Positions 9,585-17,986 of a stretch of 64,000 nucleotides of DNA are shown here, piece by piece. Source of the DNA: HGM05190 sp964394205 (GTDB lineage Bacteria > Bacteroidota > Bacteroidia > Bacteroidales > Muribaculaceae); assembly GCA_964394205.1 (NCBI GenBank), contig CAYMVS010000001.1:14228-78227 (forward strand), read 5' to 3'. The number at the start of each line of letters is the position of its first letter. Position 1 is the first letter of the stretch. The notes under the pieces were generated by a model. That model was not told the DNA's origin. It saw only the letters and a list, made by a program, of their open reading frames with translations, and did not search any database. A program made the translations under genes and the position numbers.

Positions 9585-10952
9585 CTAATCAACGATATCC
9601 CCGATAAGGGTCGCCGAGCTTGAATCGGCGACCTTTACTTTAACAAAGTCGCCAACACGCGCTTCACCACGAGGGAAAACGACCGTCTTGTTTTGACTTG
9701 TCCGTCCAACCATGCTTGCTGTGGAGCGTTTTGAGACACCCTCGACAAGAACATCAAAAGTCTTGCCCACATCACGACGGTTTGACTCGGCCGACAATTG
9801 GTTTTGCAGAGCAATCATGCGGTTGAGGCGGTCGATCTTAACCGACTCCTCGACATTGTCGGGCATTGATCGGGATGCCAATGTGCCGGGACGTTCTGAA
9901 TATTTAAACATGAACGCCGAGTCAAATCCGACTTCGCGCATAAGCGACAATGTCTGTTGAAAATCCTCCTCGGTTTCACCAGAAAATCCTGTAAACATGT
10001 CGGTTGTCACAGCACAGTCTGGTATGATGCGCCGGATGGCGGCAATGCGGTCGAGATACCACTGGCGGGTGTATTTACGGTTCATGGCTTTCAGCACCGT
10101 GTCGCTGCCGCTCTGAACCGGCAGGTGGATGTGCCGGCAGATATTCGGTCGTGAGGCAATCACCTCGAGGGTGGTGTCGCTCATATCCTTGGGATGGGAG
10201 GTTGTGAAGCGAACACGCATCGCGTCGCCTGCCACATCGGCTACCGCAGCCAAAAGCGCGGGAAAATCTACGGTTTTGCCGGTTGAAGGGTCGGTGTAGC
10301 TGTAACTGTTTACATTCTGCCCCAGCAGGGTGACCTCTTTGTAGCCATGAGCCTTAAGGTCGGCAAGCTCGTCGAGGATTGACTCAAGCCGGCGCGAGCG
10401 CTCACGGCCTCGGGTGTAGGGCACTATGCAGTAGGAGCAGAAATTGTTGCACCCGCGCATAATGCTAATAAATCCCGCTATAGGGTTTGACCCGATACGT
10501 TTGGGTATGATGTCACGATATGTCTCGGTGGTGCTGAGCTCCACATTGACCGCTTTAAAGCCCTGTTCAGCCTGAGCAAAGAGTGAGGGTAAATCGAGAT
10601 AGCTGTCGGGGCCGGCCACAAGGTCAACACCATGGTTTTCAATCAGATCTTGCCCGACTCGTTCACCCATGCATCCGATCACACCGATAATCAGCCGACC
10701 GTGGCGACCGCGCTTACGGCGAACGGCTGCAAGCGCCTGTAACCTTGAAATGATCTTTTGCTCGGCATTGTCGCGTATCGAGCAGGTATTCAGCAACACA
10801 GCGTCGGCCTGCTCGACCGTATCAACCGTGTCATATCCAGCCATCTCCATAATCGAAGCAACCACCTCACTGTCGGCTACATTCATCTGGCACCCATAGG
10901 TTTCAATATATAAGTGCTTTTTTAAGTCGGGATTAGATGTGATATTTGACAT
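9585..10952 (-). CDS. miaB: tRNA-2-methylthio-N6-dimethylallyladenosine synthase MiaB
   Basis: A 455-residue radical-SAM methylthiotransferase that adds the 2-methylthio group to i6A37 in tRNAs reading U-starting codons. The N-terminal UPF0004 domain carries three cysteines (YGCQMN, NTCSIR, IGCMGE) for one 4Fe-4S cluster; the radical-SAM motif CNNFCSYC binds the second; the C-terminal TRAM domain ends near LIGDIVD. The family length is usual. I choose ATG 10952 because the -7 box at 10971-10978 overlaps any upstream start, including a TTG at 10973. The gene is single and divergent from the 11048 gene; it converges with the PCMD-like gene. Confidence 0.95.
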   Translation of the reverse strand: MSNITSNPDLKKHLYIETYGCQMNVADSEVVASIMEMAGYDTVDTVEQADAVLLNTCSIRDNAEQKIISRLQALAAVRRKRGRHGRLIIGVIGCMGERVGQDLIENHGVDLVAGPDSYLDLPSLFAQAEQGFKAVNVELSTTETYRDIIPKRIGSNPIAGFISIMRGCNNFCSYCIVPYTRGRERSRRLESILDELADLKAHGYKEVTLLGQNVNSYSYTDPSTGKTVDFPALLAAVADVAGDAMRVRFTTSHPKDMSDTTLEVIASRPNICRHIHLPVQSGSDTVLKAMNRKYTRQWYLDRIAAIRRIIPDCAVTTDMFTGFSGETEEDFQQTLSLMREVGFDSAFMFKYSERPGTLASRSMPDNVEESVKIDRLNRMIALQNQLSAESNRRDVGKTFDVLVEGVSKRSTASMVGRTSQNKTVVFPRGEARVGDFVKVKVADSSSATLIGDIVD

Positions 10953-10970
10953 AATTTGTGAAAGATGTGA

Positions 10971-10978
10971 CAAAATTA
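10971..10978 (-). promoter_or_regulatory. -7 box of miaB
   Basis: TAATTTTG on the minus strand, about 19 nt before the miaB ATG. No clear TTG at -33. It lies back to back with the plus-strand promoter at 10992-11022. Confidence 0.45.
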
Positions 10979-10991
10979 CAACTGTGATAAT

Positions 10992-11022
10992 TTGTCAGAC
11001 CACTTTAAAATTTCTAATTTTG
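10992..11022 (+). promoter_or_regulatory. Promoter of the 11048 gene and the CoA-transferase
   Basis: TTG (10992-10994), 20-bp spacer, TAATTTTG (11015-11022). Predicted leader of about 19 nt before the ATG at 11048. Confidence 0.65.
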
Positions 11023-11047
11023 CTGCAAAATTACTAAAAACGCTTTT

Positions 11048-11440
11048 ATGGAGCAAATTCTATCCATTATTGTAGTGTCACTTGTCGGTCTTGCGCTCGA
11101 GAGATGGTCAAAGTCAAAAGAACGCAAAAAAGCAAGGAAAACAATAGGAGAAGTTGAGACAGAACATAGGGCGATCGATACAAATCAAGTGCCGCCTATA
11201 CCAACTGAGCAACCGGCGCTGACCTCGCGCCCCGGCCTTCTCAATTTTGACCGCGACGATAATGGAATGAAACAAACGGCTGTTCCACCGGCAATACCGG
11301 CACTTCATGATGAAGAGAAAAGCGTTTTTGAACCGATGGTTGACAGTGCCGACGAGACAGCTGACACCGAGGCCGAAAATGAGGCCGCTCGTTGGCGACG
11401 CGCCATCATCGATAGCGAAATCCTTGCACGAAAATTTTAA
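11048..11440 (+). CDS. Small membrane-anchored protein of unknown function
   Basis: A 130-residue protein that I do not recognise. Residues 3-18 form one short hydrophobic segment (ILSIIVVSLVGLALE), followed by a Lys/Arg/Glu cluster (SKSKERKKARK), so the N-terminus is probably membrane-anchored with the rest in the cytoplasm. Residues 35-115 are rich in Pro, Glu, Asp and Ala and look disordered; the end (RWRRAIIDSEILARKF) may be a short helix. It has a good promoter and lies 29 nt ahead of the CoA-transferase gene, which suggests co-expression. It is real rather than a chance frame because of promoter, start and codon use. Confidence 0.65.
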   Translation: MEQILSIIVVSLVGLALERWSKSKERKKARKTIGEVETEHRAIDTNQVPPIPTEQPALTSRPGLLNFDRDDNGMKQTAVPPAIPALHDEEKSVFEPMVDSADETADTEAENEAARWRRAIIDSEILARKF

Positions 11441-11469
11441 CCTGAAAATACAGTATATAGAATAACAAG

Positions 11470-12966
11470 ATGGCATTCAACAAATTGACGGCTGAAGAAG
11501 CCGCATCACTGATTACCAATGATTGTAATGTGGGCCTTTCAGGGTTCACAGCTCCGGGTGTCCCCAAGGTAGTACCCGAAACCATTGCCGCCCATGCGCT
11601 TAAAGAACACGAGGCAGGTAGAGAGTTTAAAATCAACATCTTCTCGGGTGCTTCTACCGGCGACCATTGTGACGGTATTCTTGCCCGTAACAATGCAGTG
11701 GGGCGCCGAACCCCCTATCAGAACCATCCCGACCTGCGTAAACGCATCAACGCTCACGATGCACACTATTTTGACCTGCACCTAAGCGAGTTAGCACAAA
11801 AAATGCGTTATGGATTCTATGGCGACATCGATATTGCCATTGTAGAGGTTCAAGACATTGATGAAAATGGCGAGGCTGTATTGGGTCTTGGTGTCGGTAA
11901 CACACCGACATGGGTCAAGATGGCAAAAAAGGTCATAATCGAGCGCAACAAACATTTGCCTGCCGGCCTGAGAGGCATTCACGACATCTTTGTTCCCAAC
12001 GATCCCCCTTATCGTGGTGAGATACCTATATTCAAGGCCAGCGACCGTGCAGGCTCACCTTTGCTGAAAATTGATCCCGCCAAAATTGTCGGTATCGTCG
12101 AGACAAATGCACCTGAGGGCGTCAAGTCTTTCTCGGCTCCCGACGAGACCACGCTTCAAATCGGAGCTAACGTTTGTAATTTCCTCGCGTCTGAGATGCA
12201 CGCCGGTCGCATACCCTCAACCTTCCTGCCGCTGCAGTCGGGTGTAGGCAATGTGGCAAATGCTGTACTCTACGGGTTGGCTGAAAACCTCGATATTCCT
12301 CCGTTTGAAATGTACTCGGAGGTTCTCCAAGATGCCGTTGCCGACCTCCTTTTGAAAGGTCGATGCAAATTTGCCAGTGCAAGCTCGCTCACCATGACCG
12401 ACGCAACACTCGACACCGTGTTCAGCAACATGGATGTGTTGAGAGAGAAAATCATCCTGCGTCCAAGCGAGATTTCAAACAACCCCGAGGTTATACGCCG
12501 ACTGGGTGTCATTGCAATGAACACCGCACTCGAAGCCGACATTTTTGGCAACATCAACTCGACCCATGTCACCGGCATACGCATGATGAACGGTATTGGC
12601 GGCTCAGGCGACTTCACACGCAACGCCTATCTGTCGATCTTCTCATGTCCTTCAATCACAAAAGGTGGCCTGATCTCCAACATCGTCCCGATGGTTTCTC
12701 ATGTGGACCACTCGGAGCACTCGGTAGATATTCTTATCACCGAGCAGGGTGTAGCCGACCTGCGTGGTCTTGACCCCGTTCAGCGCGCCCATGCCATTAT
12801 CGACAATTGTGCCCACCCCATGTACCGCGAGCTGTTGCGAGACTATCTCAAGATTGGTCGTGCCGGTCAGACACCCCACAATCTTCACGCTTCACTTGGA
12901 TTCCACACCGCCTTTATCGAGCATGGAGACATGTCAAAGGTTGACTGGAGCAAATATGAGATTTAA
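11470..12966 (+). CDS. Acetyl-CoA hydrolase/succinyl-CoA:acetate CoA-transferase family protein
   Basis: A 498-residue cytoplasmic enzyme of the Cat1/AarC class, which moves CoA between short-chain acids (for example succinyl-CoA to acetate). Seen: PLQSGVGNVANAVL (255-267), the active-site glutamate Glu284 in MYSEVLQD, and ITEQGVADLRGLDP near residue 425, all family signatures. The length is typical of the class. In gut Bacteroidales such enzymes support acetate, succinate and propionate formation, so a fermentative role is likely. It follows the small 130-residue gene and is closed by a strong terminator at 13006-13057. The exact donor and acceptor acids cannot be decided from the sequence. 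Confidence 0.9.
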   Translation: MAFNKLTAEEAASLITNDCNVGLSGFTAPGVPKVVPETIAAHALKEHEAGREFKINIFSGASTGDHCDGILARNNAVGRRTPYQNHPDLRKRINAHDAHYFDLHLSELAQKMRYGFYGDIDIAIVEVQDIDENGEAVLGLGVGNTPTWVKMAKKVIIERNKHLPAGLRGIHDIFVPNDPPYRGEIPIFKASDRAGSPLLKIDPAKIVGIVETNAPEGVKSFSAPDETTLQIGANVCNFLASEMHAGRIPSTFLPLQSGVGNVANAVLYGLAENLDIPPFEMYSEVLQDAVADLLLKGRCKFASASSLTMTDATLDTVFSNMDVLREKIILRPSEISNNPEVIRRLGVIAMNTALEADIFGNINSTHVTGIRMMNGIGGSGDFTRNAYLSIFSCPSITKGGLISNIVPMVSHVDHSEHSVDILITEQGVADLRGLDPVQRAHAIIDNCAHPMYRELLRDYLKIGRAGQTPHNLHASLGFHTAFIEHGDMSKVDWSKYEI

Positions 12967-13005
12967 CCAAGCATCTTAATTCAACTGTTAATATTCTACA
13001 AAATC

Positions 13006-13057
13006 AATCTACCCGCGTTGCAGCGCCAAGCGCTCCACCGCGGGTAGATTTTTTTTG
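13006..13057 (+). terminator. Intrinsic terminator after the CoA-transferase
   Basis: A 12-bp perfect stem (13006-13017 with 13039-13050) followed by a run of eight T residues from 13049. Confidence 0.9.
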
Positions 13058-13851
13058 CTATGACTGCAGAGCCGGGTGGATAACGCCGCGATGCGGCGAG
13101 ACAATAATAGCACATTGTCGAGGGGGGGGGTATAAAGCCGGCAGACGTAACATCTCGCCGCCAGAGGCAGTGTGATCAATGGCGACCCCGTCACCCCGGG
13201 CCTCGTATAGGTTCATCAGGGGCAACAATCGAGCCCTGGTCTGTCGATCTGCACCGGCGTCGACAGAGTGCCTGTGTCGACAGAGTGCCTGTGTCGACAG
13301 AGCGCCAGCGGCGCGAGGTTATGGCTAACCCCAGGCGAAGCCTGGGCGAGCATGGGGACAGCCGGATAATAGTAGACATGGAGCCTCGCGAGAGGCGATG
13401 TTATGGTTGCAGATATGGCTCAGCGCGCAAGATAGATTGGCGACCTGACAGTTGCAGGCACGGAAGACACCACCCATGCCGCTACTATGACATCGCCTCT
13501 CGCGAGGCTCCGGGGGTATGGGCTTGCACTGTCCCCAGGCTCGCCAAGGCATCGCCTGGGGTTCGACATAATCACGCGCCCCCGGCGCTCTGTCGATGCC
13601 GGGCACCGAACAACTGCCCTCAGGCTTATTTGTTGGCGCTAATGGACCCCAACGAGGCCCTAATACGAATGTTGAAGGTACACACAGCCTCGGTCATGAG
13701 GTGCTACGCATACAGGCTACACACCTCATGCCCTCGACAATGTGCTATTATTGTCTCGTGTGCTTCACGGCTTTCTCGTTACATTGCTCCCCATTCCTCC
13801 CGACTCTGCCACCAACCGGCCTTTCCGCTGACCCCTTATTTGTCGACAATC
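13058..13851. repeat. Imperfect inverted-repeat element, copy A (non-coding)
   Basis: About 0.8 kb of GC-rich DNA without a believable gene. It is a large imperfect palindrome. The centre is a perfect 21-bp inverted pair (13381-13401 and 13490-13510, containing CCTCGCGAGAGG) around an 88-bp spacer. The outer arms also match each other in opposite orientation, for example ACAATAATAGCACATTGTCG near 13101-13120 and its complement near 13732-13753, and CCCAGGCGAAGCCTGGGCGA near 13330 against the complement of CCCAGGCGATGCCTTGGCGA near 13545. The left arm holds a 17-bp tandem repeat (13259-13306) and a G9 run (13122-13130). A second, partial copy lies at 61452-61917. No transposase or known family is recognised. 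Confidence 0.8.
13259..13306 (+). repeat. 17-bp tandem repeat, 2.8 copies
   Basis: Unit GTCGACAGAGTGCCTGT at 13259, 13276 and, shortened with one change, at 13293. It sits inside the left arm of inverted-repeat copy A. The right arm and copy B have only a single unit, so this is a local expansion. Confidence 0.85.
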
Positions 13852-13897
13852 AAAAAAGACTGAAAATCGGCAGCAAGGCGCTATTGATTTTCAGTCT
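13852..13897 (-). terminator. Intrinsic terminator of tRNA-Thr
   Basis: On the minus strand, just after the tRNA 3' end, a 12-bp perfect stem (13886-13897 with 13857-13868), 17-nt loop and a six-T tract (13852-13857). Confidence 0.85.
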
Positions 13898-13908
13898 TAA
13901 ATTGTGGG

Positions 13909-13981
13909 AGCCGCGAGTGGGACTCGAACCCACGACCTTTTCGTTACGAATGAAATGCTCTACCAACTGAGCTATTGCGGC
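13909..13981 (-). tRNA. tRNA-Thr (anticodon CGT)
   Basis: A 73-nt tRNA without an encoded CCA. Acceptor GCCGCAA with TCGCGGC, D arm GCTC/GAGC with loop AGTTGGTA, anticodon loop TTCGTAA giving anticodon CGT (reads ACG), T arm GTGGG/CCCAC with loop TTCGAGT. Two stem positions are A:C mismatches, 6:67 in the acceptor and 31:39 in the anticodon stem; both would be A:U if the 3' base were T. A -7 box lies upstream and a terminator downstream, so it is a complete unit. Confidence 0.92.
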
Positions 13982-14022
13982 TTGATATGGAAGTGGATTG
14001 TGGTGACAATCACAACCGAGTG

Positions 14023-14030
14023 CAAAGGTA
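14023..14030 (-). promoter_or_regulatory. -7 box of the tRNA-Thr gene
   Basis: TACCTTTG on the minus strand, 42 nt ahead of the tRNA 5' end. No matching TTG at the usual distance. Confidence 0.45.
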
Positions 14031-14061
14031 GTGATTTTTTTCGATTTTCCTTATGGTGTAT

Positions 14062-15477
14062 TTAAATTTTTTGAAGTGAATGGGTGAATTTTATTTTTGC
14101 TTTGTCAAGCTCGAGGGTACACATCACCGGAGCGAGGACGTAGGGGAGAACTGACTCGAGTTTAGCTTCCGATGAGACCGTTGCTCCATAATAGTATTGC
14201 AAATAGGGATTGATAGTCTCCTGTGATTTAGAGAATGTCGCTGACACCGGTGTAAGAATAAACTCAGTGTCTTCAGGGGTAATCTCATCTTTTTCAAGCA
14301 TCTCCATCAGATAGGGACGCATTGAGGAGAAATCGTAGGTACCGGTCGAAGATGAATAGGTGGCAAAAAAGGATGATGTGTCGTCGGGCAGATTTGCCTT
14401 TGAGAAGAATTTCTCTTTTTCCGACTTTTTAATCAGCAATACGTATGGTGGGGGCGTCAAGCCATATTTGTTGGCGATGGGCTTTGCCGGAATACTGAGG
14501 GTCAGGAAGTTGACAACACTCATCGGTGTTCCCGCAGCCTTGAAATCTTCAATGACCTTTTTGATGGGGAATTCAAACTCAACATCATACCCGATGGGGG
14601 CTGCAAGAATTGTCTTGCCTGCATTGACATCGTCGACAAGGGCCTGAGACTTAGTGAATGTAATGTTATTATTTGTCAGAACTTCAGGCGACACGGCCAT
14701 ATATGTGGAGATGTATCTGATGGTTGTATCGCGATCGGTCCCGGTTACTTTAGACGTGCGATGATAATATATCTTTATCGATGTGTTTGCCACATTTATC
14801 ATGCGTCCGCTACCAAAAGAGTTGCGTATGTAAAGACCGGGGAACCAGGCGGCAAATGATTGGGGGGTGGCAAATGTCTGGGGAGACTCGCGGTATTGGT
14901 TCAGCATTGAGTAAGCGAAGTCTAACGGGAGACGGATGTTGATATAGCGGTAGTCATCGTCTTTATCGTACACCCCGGTCAGATTGGAAGTGGTCGCCGC
15001 ATAAATTGTAGAACCCCAACAGTTGGCAGGATCATAATATCCTTTAGGGTCAAAGCTGCTGAAAATGGGGGAGGGGAGCTGCTTGGTGAGGGGGTAGACC
15101 TCAAGCCCCATCGGAATCACCGAGTCGCCCACAAAAGACCCTAAAGGCATACCGAGCACAAGATTGATTGAATCTATTGAGGATTTGTCGAGGCCGGTTG
15201 TGTCTATTGTCTCCGATGATATGAACTGGGTGACGACATCACTTGAAAGATTACCAAAGCCCTCGACGTTAATGCGCCCAAAAAGTTGAACAATCGTCCG
15301 TGAGCGCACCTCAGGGTTGAGAATTGATTTGCCGGAGATGGTATAAGCAGAGTCGACCACAATTTCAACTTTGTTGTCAAACAGTGATTGCCCTACATTA
15401 TAGGTATCTTCACATGAATATAGCGTGAGTGCAAATGCAGCTAAAGCTATGGCTGAGAGTTTTTTCTGAATTTTCAT
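14062..15477 (-). CDS. DUF4270 lipoprotein
   Basis: A 471-residue outer-membrane lipoprotein; signal with lipobox YSC at Cys22, followed by EDTYNVGQSLF, the usual start of DUF4270 proteins. The body has the family's pattern of beta strands, e.g. VVDSAYTISGKSILNPEVRS near residue 40 and ISTYMAVSPEVLTNNN near 255. DUF4270 proteins are widespread in Bacteroidetes; their function is unknown. It follows the truncated glycogen-synthase-like gene by 34 nt and shares its promoter at 16365-16394, an arrangement I recall as common in this phylum. No partner beyond that can be named. Confidence 0.85.
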   Translation of the reverse strand: MKIQKKLSAIALAAFALTLYSCEDTYNVGQSLFDNKVEIVVDSAYTISGKSILNPEVRSRTIVQLFGRINVEGFGNLSSDVVTQFISSETIDTTGLDKSSIDSINLVLGMPLGSFVGDSVIPMGLEVYPLTKQLPSPIFSSFDPKGYYDPANCWGSTIYAATTSNLTGVYDKDDDYRYINIRLPLDFAYSMLNQYRESPQTFATPQSFAAWFPGLYIRNSFGSGRMINVANTSIKIYYHRTSKVTGTDRDTTIRYISTYMAVSPEVLTNNNITFTKSQALVDDVNAGKTILAAPIGYDVEFEFPIKKVIEDFKAAGTPMSVVNFLTLSIPAKPIANKYGLTPPPYVLLIKKSEKEKFFSKANLPDDTSSFFATYSSSTGTYDFSSMRPYLMEMLEKDEITPEDTEFILTPVSATFSKSQETINPYLQYYYGATVSSEAKLESVLPYVLAPVMCTLELDKAKIKFTHSLQKI

Positions 15478-15511
15478 CTATCGAAAATTTTGGAGAGAGA
15501 TCGATTTGACT

Positions 15512-16327
15512 CTAAATGAGGTCGTTGTAAAAATTGGCATAGCTCTGACCCAACGAGTCAGCGTCTTCAACAAAGTCAAGAACCGGCTTGCCGAGCGAGC
15601 GGGCGAAATCGAGCAAATCGGGATCGGCATCGGCAACATCGGCTATGACGCCATCGGAGTGTGCGATCGCCAACCGGTTGAGAGTTTTGACATTAACAGA
15701 GTCAGTGCCGGTGAGTTCCAAAAGATGCTCGTCGGTCAATCCGTCCATCTTAAGTTTTTCAACAAACCGGGTGTCGAGCGTGCCGTCAAAATCACTGCTT
15801 TGTAATGAGAAGATCACGCGGGAGTTGCGGAACGAGGGGTCATCGTTATACAAATGTTTGATATAGATCGGGGCAAGAGCTGTAAACCAACCCGAGCAAT
15901 GGATGATTGCCGGCTCCCAACGCAGTTTTTTGACTGTCTCAACAACGCCGCGGGCAAAAAAGATGATGCGCTCATCGTTATCGTCGGGAGACAGAACCGT
16001 CTCAAGCTCTTTTACCGGTGGACGCAGAAAATAGTCCTCGTTATCTATAAAATAGACCTGCATGCGTGAAGGTTGCAGAGTCGCAACCTTGATTACAAGC
16101 GGATGGTCGGTGTCGTCGATAATCAGATTCATACCCGAAAGCCTGATAACTTCATGCAACTGATTGCGACGCTCGTTGATGCAACCATATTTGGGCATGA
16201 ATGTCCTGACCTCAAAGCCTTTGTCCAGAATACCCTGGGTAATGCGGCGACTTGTCATAGCCATTTCCGAATCAGGCAGGTATGGGTTAATCTCTTGGGC
16301 AATATAAAGTACTTTCTGTTTTGCCAT
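15512..16327 (-). CDS. Glycogen/starch synthase N-terminal-domain protein (truncated GT5-like)
   Basis: A 271-residue cytoplasmic protein that matches only the N-terminal Rossmann domain of GT5 glycogen synthases: it starts KVLYIAQEINPYLPDSEMA, contains an HCSGWFTALAPIYIK segment (HxHDW-like region), and ends before the second nucleotide-binding domain. Full synthases have about 470-550 residues. The ADP-glucose binding motif KxGGL, expected near residue 15-20, is absent and reads PDSEMA. So the protein probably does not make glycogen alone. Stand-alone versions are annotated as glycogen/starch synthase across Bacteroidetes. Here it is first in a two-gene unit with a DUF4270 lipoprotein. Function unknown; a regulatory or sugar-binding role is a guess. 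Confidence 0.75.
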   Translation of the reverse strand: MAKQKVLYIAQEINPYLPDSEMAMTSRRITQGILDKGFEVRTFMPKYGCINERRNQLHEVIRLSGMNLIIDDTDHPLVIKVATLQPSRMQVYFIDNEDYFLRPPVKELETVLSPDDNDERIIFFARGVVETVKKLRWEPAIIHCSGWFTALAPIYIKHLYNDDPSFRNSRVIFSLQSSDFDGTLDTRFVEKLKMDGLTDEHLLELTGTDSVNVKTLNRLAIAHSDGVIADVADADPDLLDFARSLGKPVLDFVEDADSLGQSYANFYNDLI

Positions 16328-16364
16328 TTGTTTGGGTAATATTACTGTCGAAACTTCGTGACTG

Positions 16365-16394
16365 CAAAGTTAGCAAATTTTTTCCAATATTCAA
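16365..16394 (-). promoter_or_regulatory. Promoter of the GT5-like/DUF4270 unit
   Basis: TTG (16392-16394), 19-bp spacer, TAACTTTG (16365-16372) on the minus strand, about 38 nt before the ATG at 16327. It lies within the short gap after the PCMD lipoprotein gene and overlaps nothing coding. Confidence 0.7.
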
Positions 16395-16396
16395 AA

Positions 16397-17986
16397 TCAA
16401 TAGTCCCAGTCAAATGTGAAGTCGTCGACATACAGAACCGCGCCATTGCCACCGGTGAAATAGTCGCCAAATTTTGAAGCCGACGAGACAATTATCAAGT
16501 AGCGTGGCACACGGGAGGTACTCTTATAGTTAAGAACGATTTCAAACGGTGTGTATTGGTCAACGTTATGCCCCACCTCCATCTTACCGTAGGCAACGAC
16601 CTCATCGCCGTCAGGGTCAAACAGATGACGGTTGGAAGGATTGGTTCTGACCTCAAATGGCTCTTGCGAGTCAATCAGTGCACACCAGACGATGCATGTA
16701 TCGGGGCGTCCCTTAAGGTCGGTGAAACCGGTTGTGGCCGAGCTTATCGGGGCTGTTTTATATTTGAAGAACCCTTTGAGTTTTGTCGGGCGGACGACCC
16801 AGGGTCGTCCGAAACTGAGCACACCGTTTGTACCCTCGGTCCTGACATATAGACCCGAAAAGATGTTTCCTGAGGCGAGCTTACCGAGAGGACCGATGCC
16901 GACAAAGCGTGTCTCCAGACGGGCGGCGCGACCGGTACCTGTCGGGGTATCGTCGGAGGGGGTTGTGTTACTGTCGCCCAAAGTCGTGGCACCACGGTTG
17001 CCCGAGTCCCACCATGACTCACCTTCCTGAAGCCAGGGACACCAGATCTTACCATTGAGCCACCAGTTTTCAAAATCACCGTTGGGTATCGCGGGCATGG
17101 CACCGGTTGTAAAGGCGACAATATCGCCGGTGGCATTGCCGCTGACGGCACGTGCCTCGTATGCTGTGTTGGCTTGCAGATGTATCAACCGCGCTGTGAA
17201 ACTGCCTCCGGTCGAGGTTATCCATTCCTGTGGCACCGTCAGCCAATCGGAATCGCCGGCTTTGCGATATTCAAACCCGTGTTCCTTGCCGGCCTCGGCC
17301 GTGCCATGCAACCACGCGACATTTGTCCATGCATCGACCGACTCTGTTGTCACCTCGGCGTCAGTGGGCACTACATAGATAGTCCACTCGACCGAGCGGC
17401 CCCATTGTGAGACTGTGACTGTCACGGGATTGGTGAAGTCGACCGTTTTGTCAACAATATTGGGAGTCATGACAGCATCACTGCCTGCCAGTTTCAAACC
17501 GGTCACCTTGACCTTTGAGATGTCGGCCCGGGAGTTAATACCGGCAATGACACGATGGGCTTCCGGCTCAATCGATGATGCACCGATCTGTTGTTCAAAG
17601 CTGAAATCGCGGGTAATGGTTTGAATTGCACTAACCTGCCAGGTGTATTCCTGATAAAGGGAGACGGTGATATCGCGGTTTTCAGAGAGGTCAACACCAT
17701 TGAGCCACTGTGTCGAGTCGCTCCACACCGAGTTGGCCGGTGTCAAGGCAAAGTTTGTGACCTGAACGTTAAAGATATCAGTGTTTTCTTCAAGATAAAC
17801 CGTTATGTTGCGACCAATCGTGTCGATTGTTGTAGCCTGTGACGCACCCAAAATCTCAAAGGCCTGAAAATTTGGCTGAATACGTGGGTATGGGATGTCG
17901 TTGTGGATACAGCTCGTCAATGAGGCGGCCAAAAACAAAGTGGCTGCAGAGAGCAATGCTGAAATATATTTCTTAGATGTGTACAC
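16397..17986 (-). CDS. PCMD-domain surface lipoprotein (last gene of a five-gene operon)
   Basis: A 529-residue lipoprotein. No ATG fits; I take GTG 17986 because it is directly followed by a lipoprotein signal with lipobox LTSC, and the longer frame would extend far back into the barrel gene. It overlaps that gene by 14 nt, which implies translational coupling. Order: signal (1-26), two Ig-like modules (about 35-215), a fibronectin III-like module (about 220-295), then PCMD from PNGDFENWW (about residue 300) to the end VLYVDDFTFDWDY. PCMD is thought to act on or bind carbohydrate at the cell surface. The operon also encodes two DUF4493 lipoproteins and two beta-barrels. Confidence 0.75.
   Translation of the reverse strand: MYTSKKYISALLSAATLFLAASLTSCIHNDIPYPRIQPNFQAFEILGASQATTIDTIGRNITVYLEENTDIFNVQVTNFALTPANSVWSDSTQWLNGVDLSENRDITVSLYQEYTWQVSAIQTITRDFSFEQQIGASSIEPEAHRVIAGINSRADISKVKVTGLKLAGSDAVMTPNIVDKTVDFTNPVTVTVSQWGRSVEWTIYVVPTDAEVTTESVDAWTNVAWLHGTAEAGKEHGFEYRKAGDSDWLTVPQEWITSTGGSFTARLIHLQANTAYEARAVSGNATGDIVAFTTGAMPAIPNGDFENWWLNGKIWCPWLQEGESWWDSGNRGATTLGDSNTTPSDDTPTGTGRAARLETRFVGIGPLGKLASGNIFSGLYVRTEGTNGVLSFGRPWVVRPTKLKGFFKYKTAPISSATTGFTDLKGRPDTCIVWCALIDSQEPFEVRTNPSNRHLFDPDGDEVVAYGKMEVGHNVDQYTPFEIVLNYKSTSRVPRYLIIVSSASKFGDYFTGGNGAVLYVDDFTFDWDY

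Noticed and set aside
13122..13130. G9 homopolymer as a phase-variation switch
   Set aside because: It lies in non-coding repeat DNA, away from any gene start or promoter, so no switch can be argued. Sequencing length error is also possible.
13285..13970. Open frames of 192 and 124 codons on the plus strand, one ending EPRVGLEPTTFSLRMKCSTN
   Set aside because: They read through the inverted-repeat element, and the second one reads antisense through tRNA-Thr. The VGLEPTTF phrase is a well-known artefact of translating tRNA genes.
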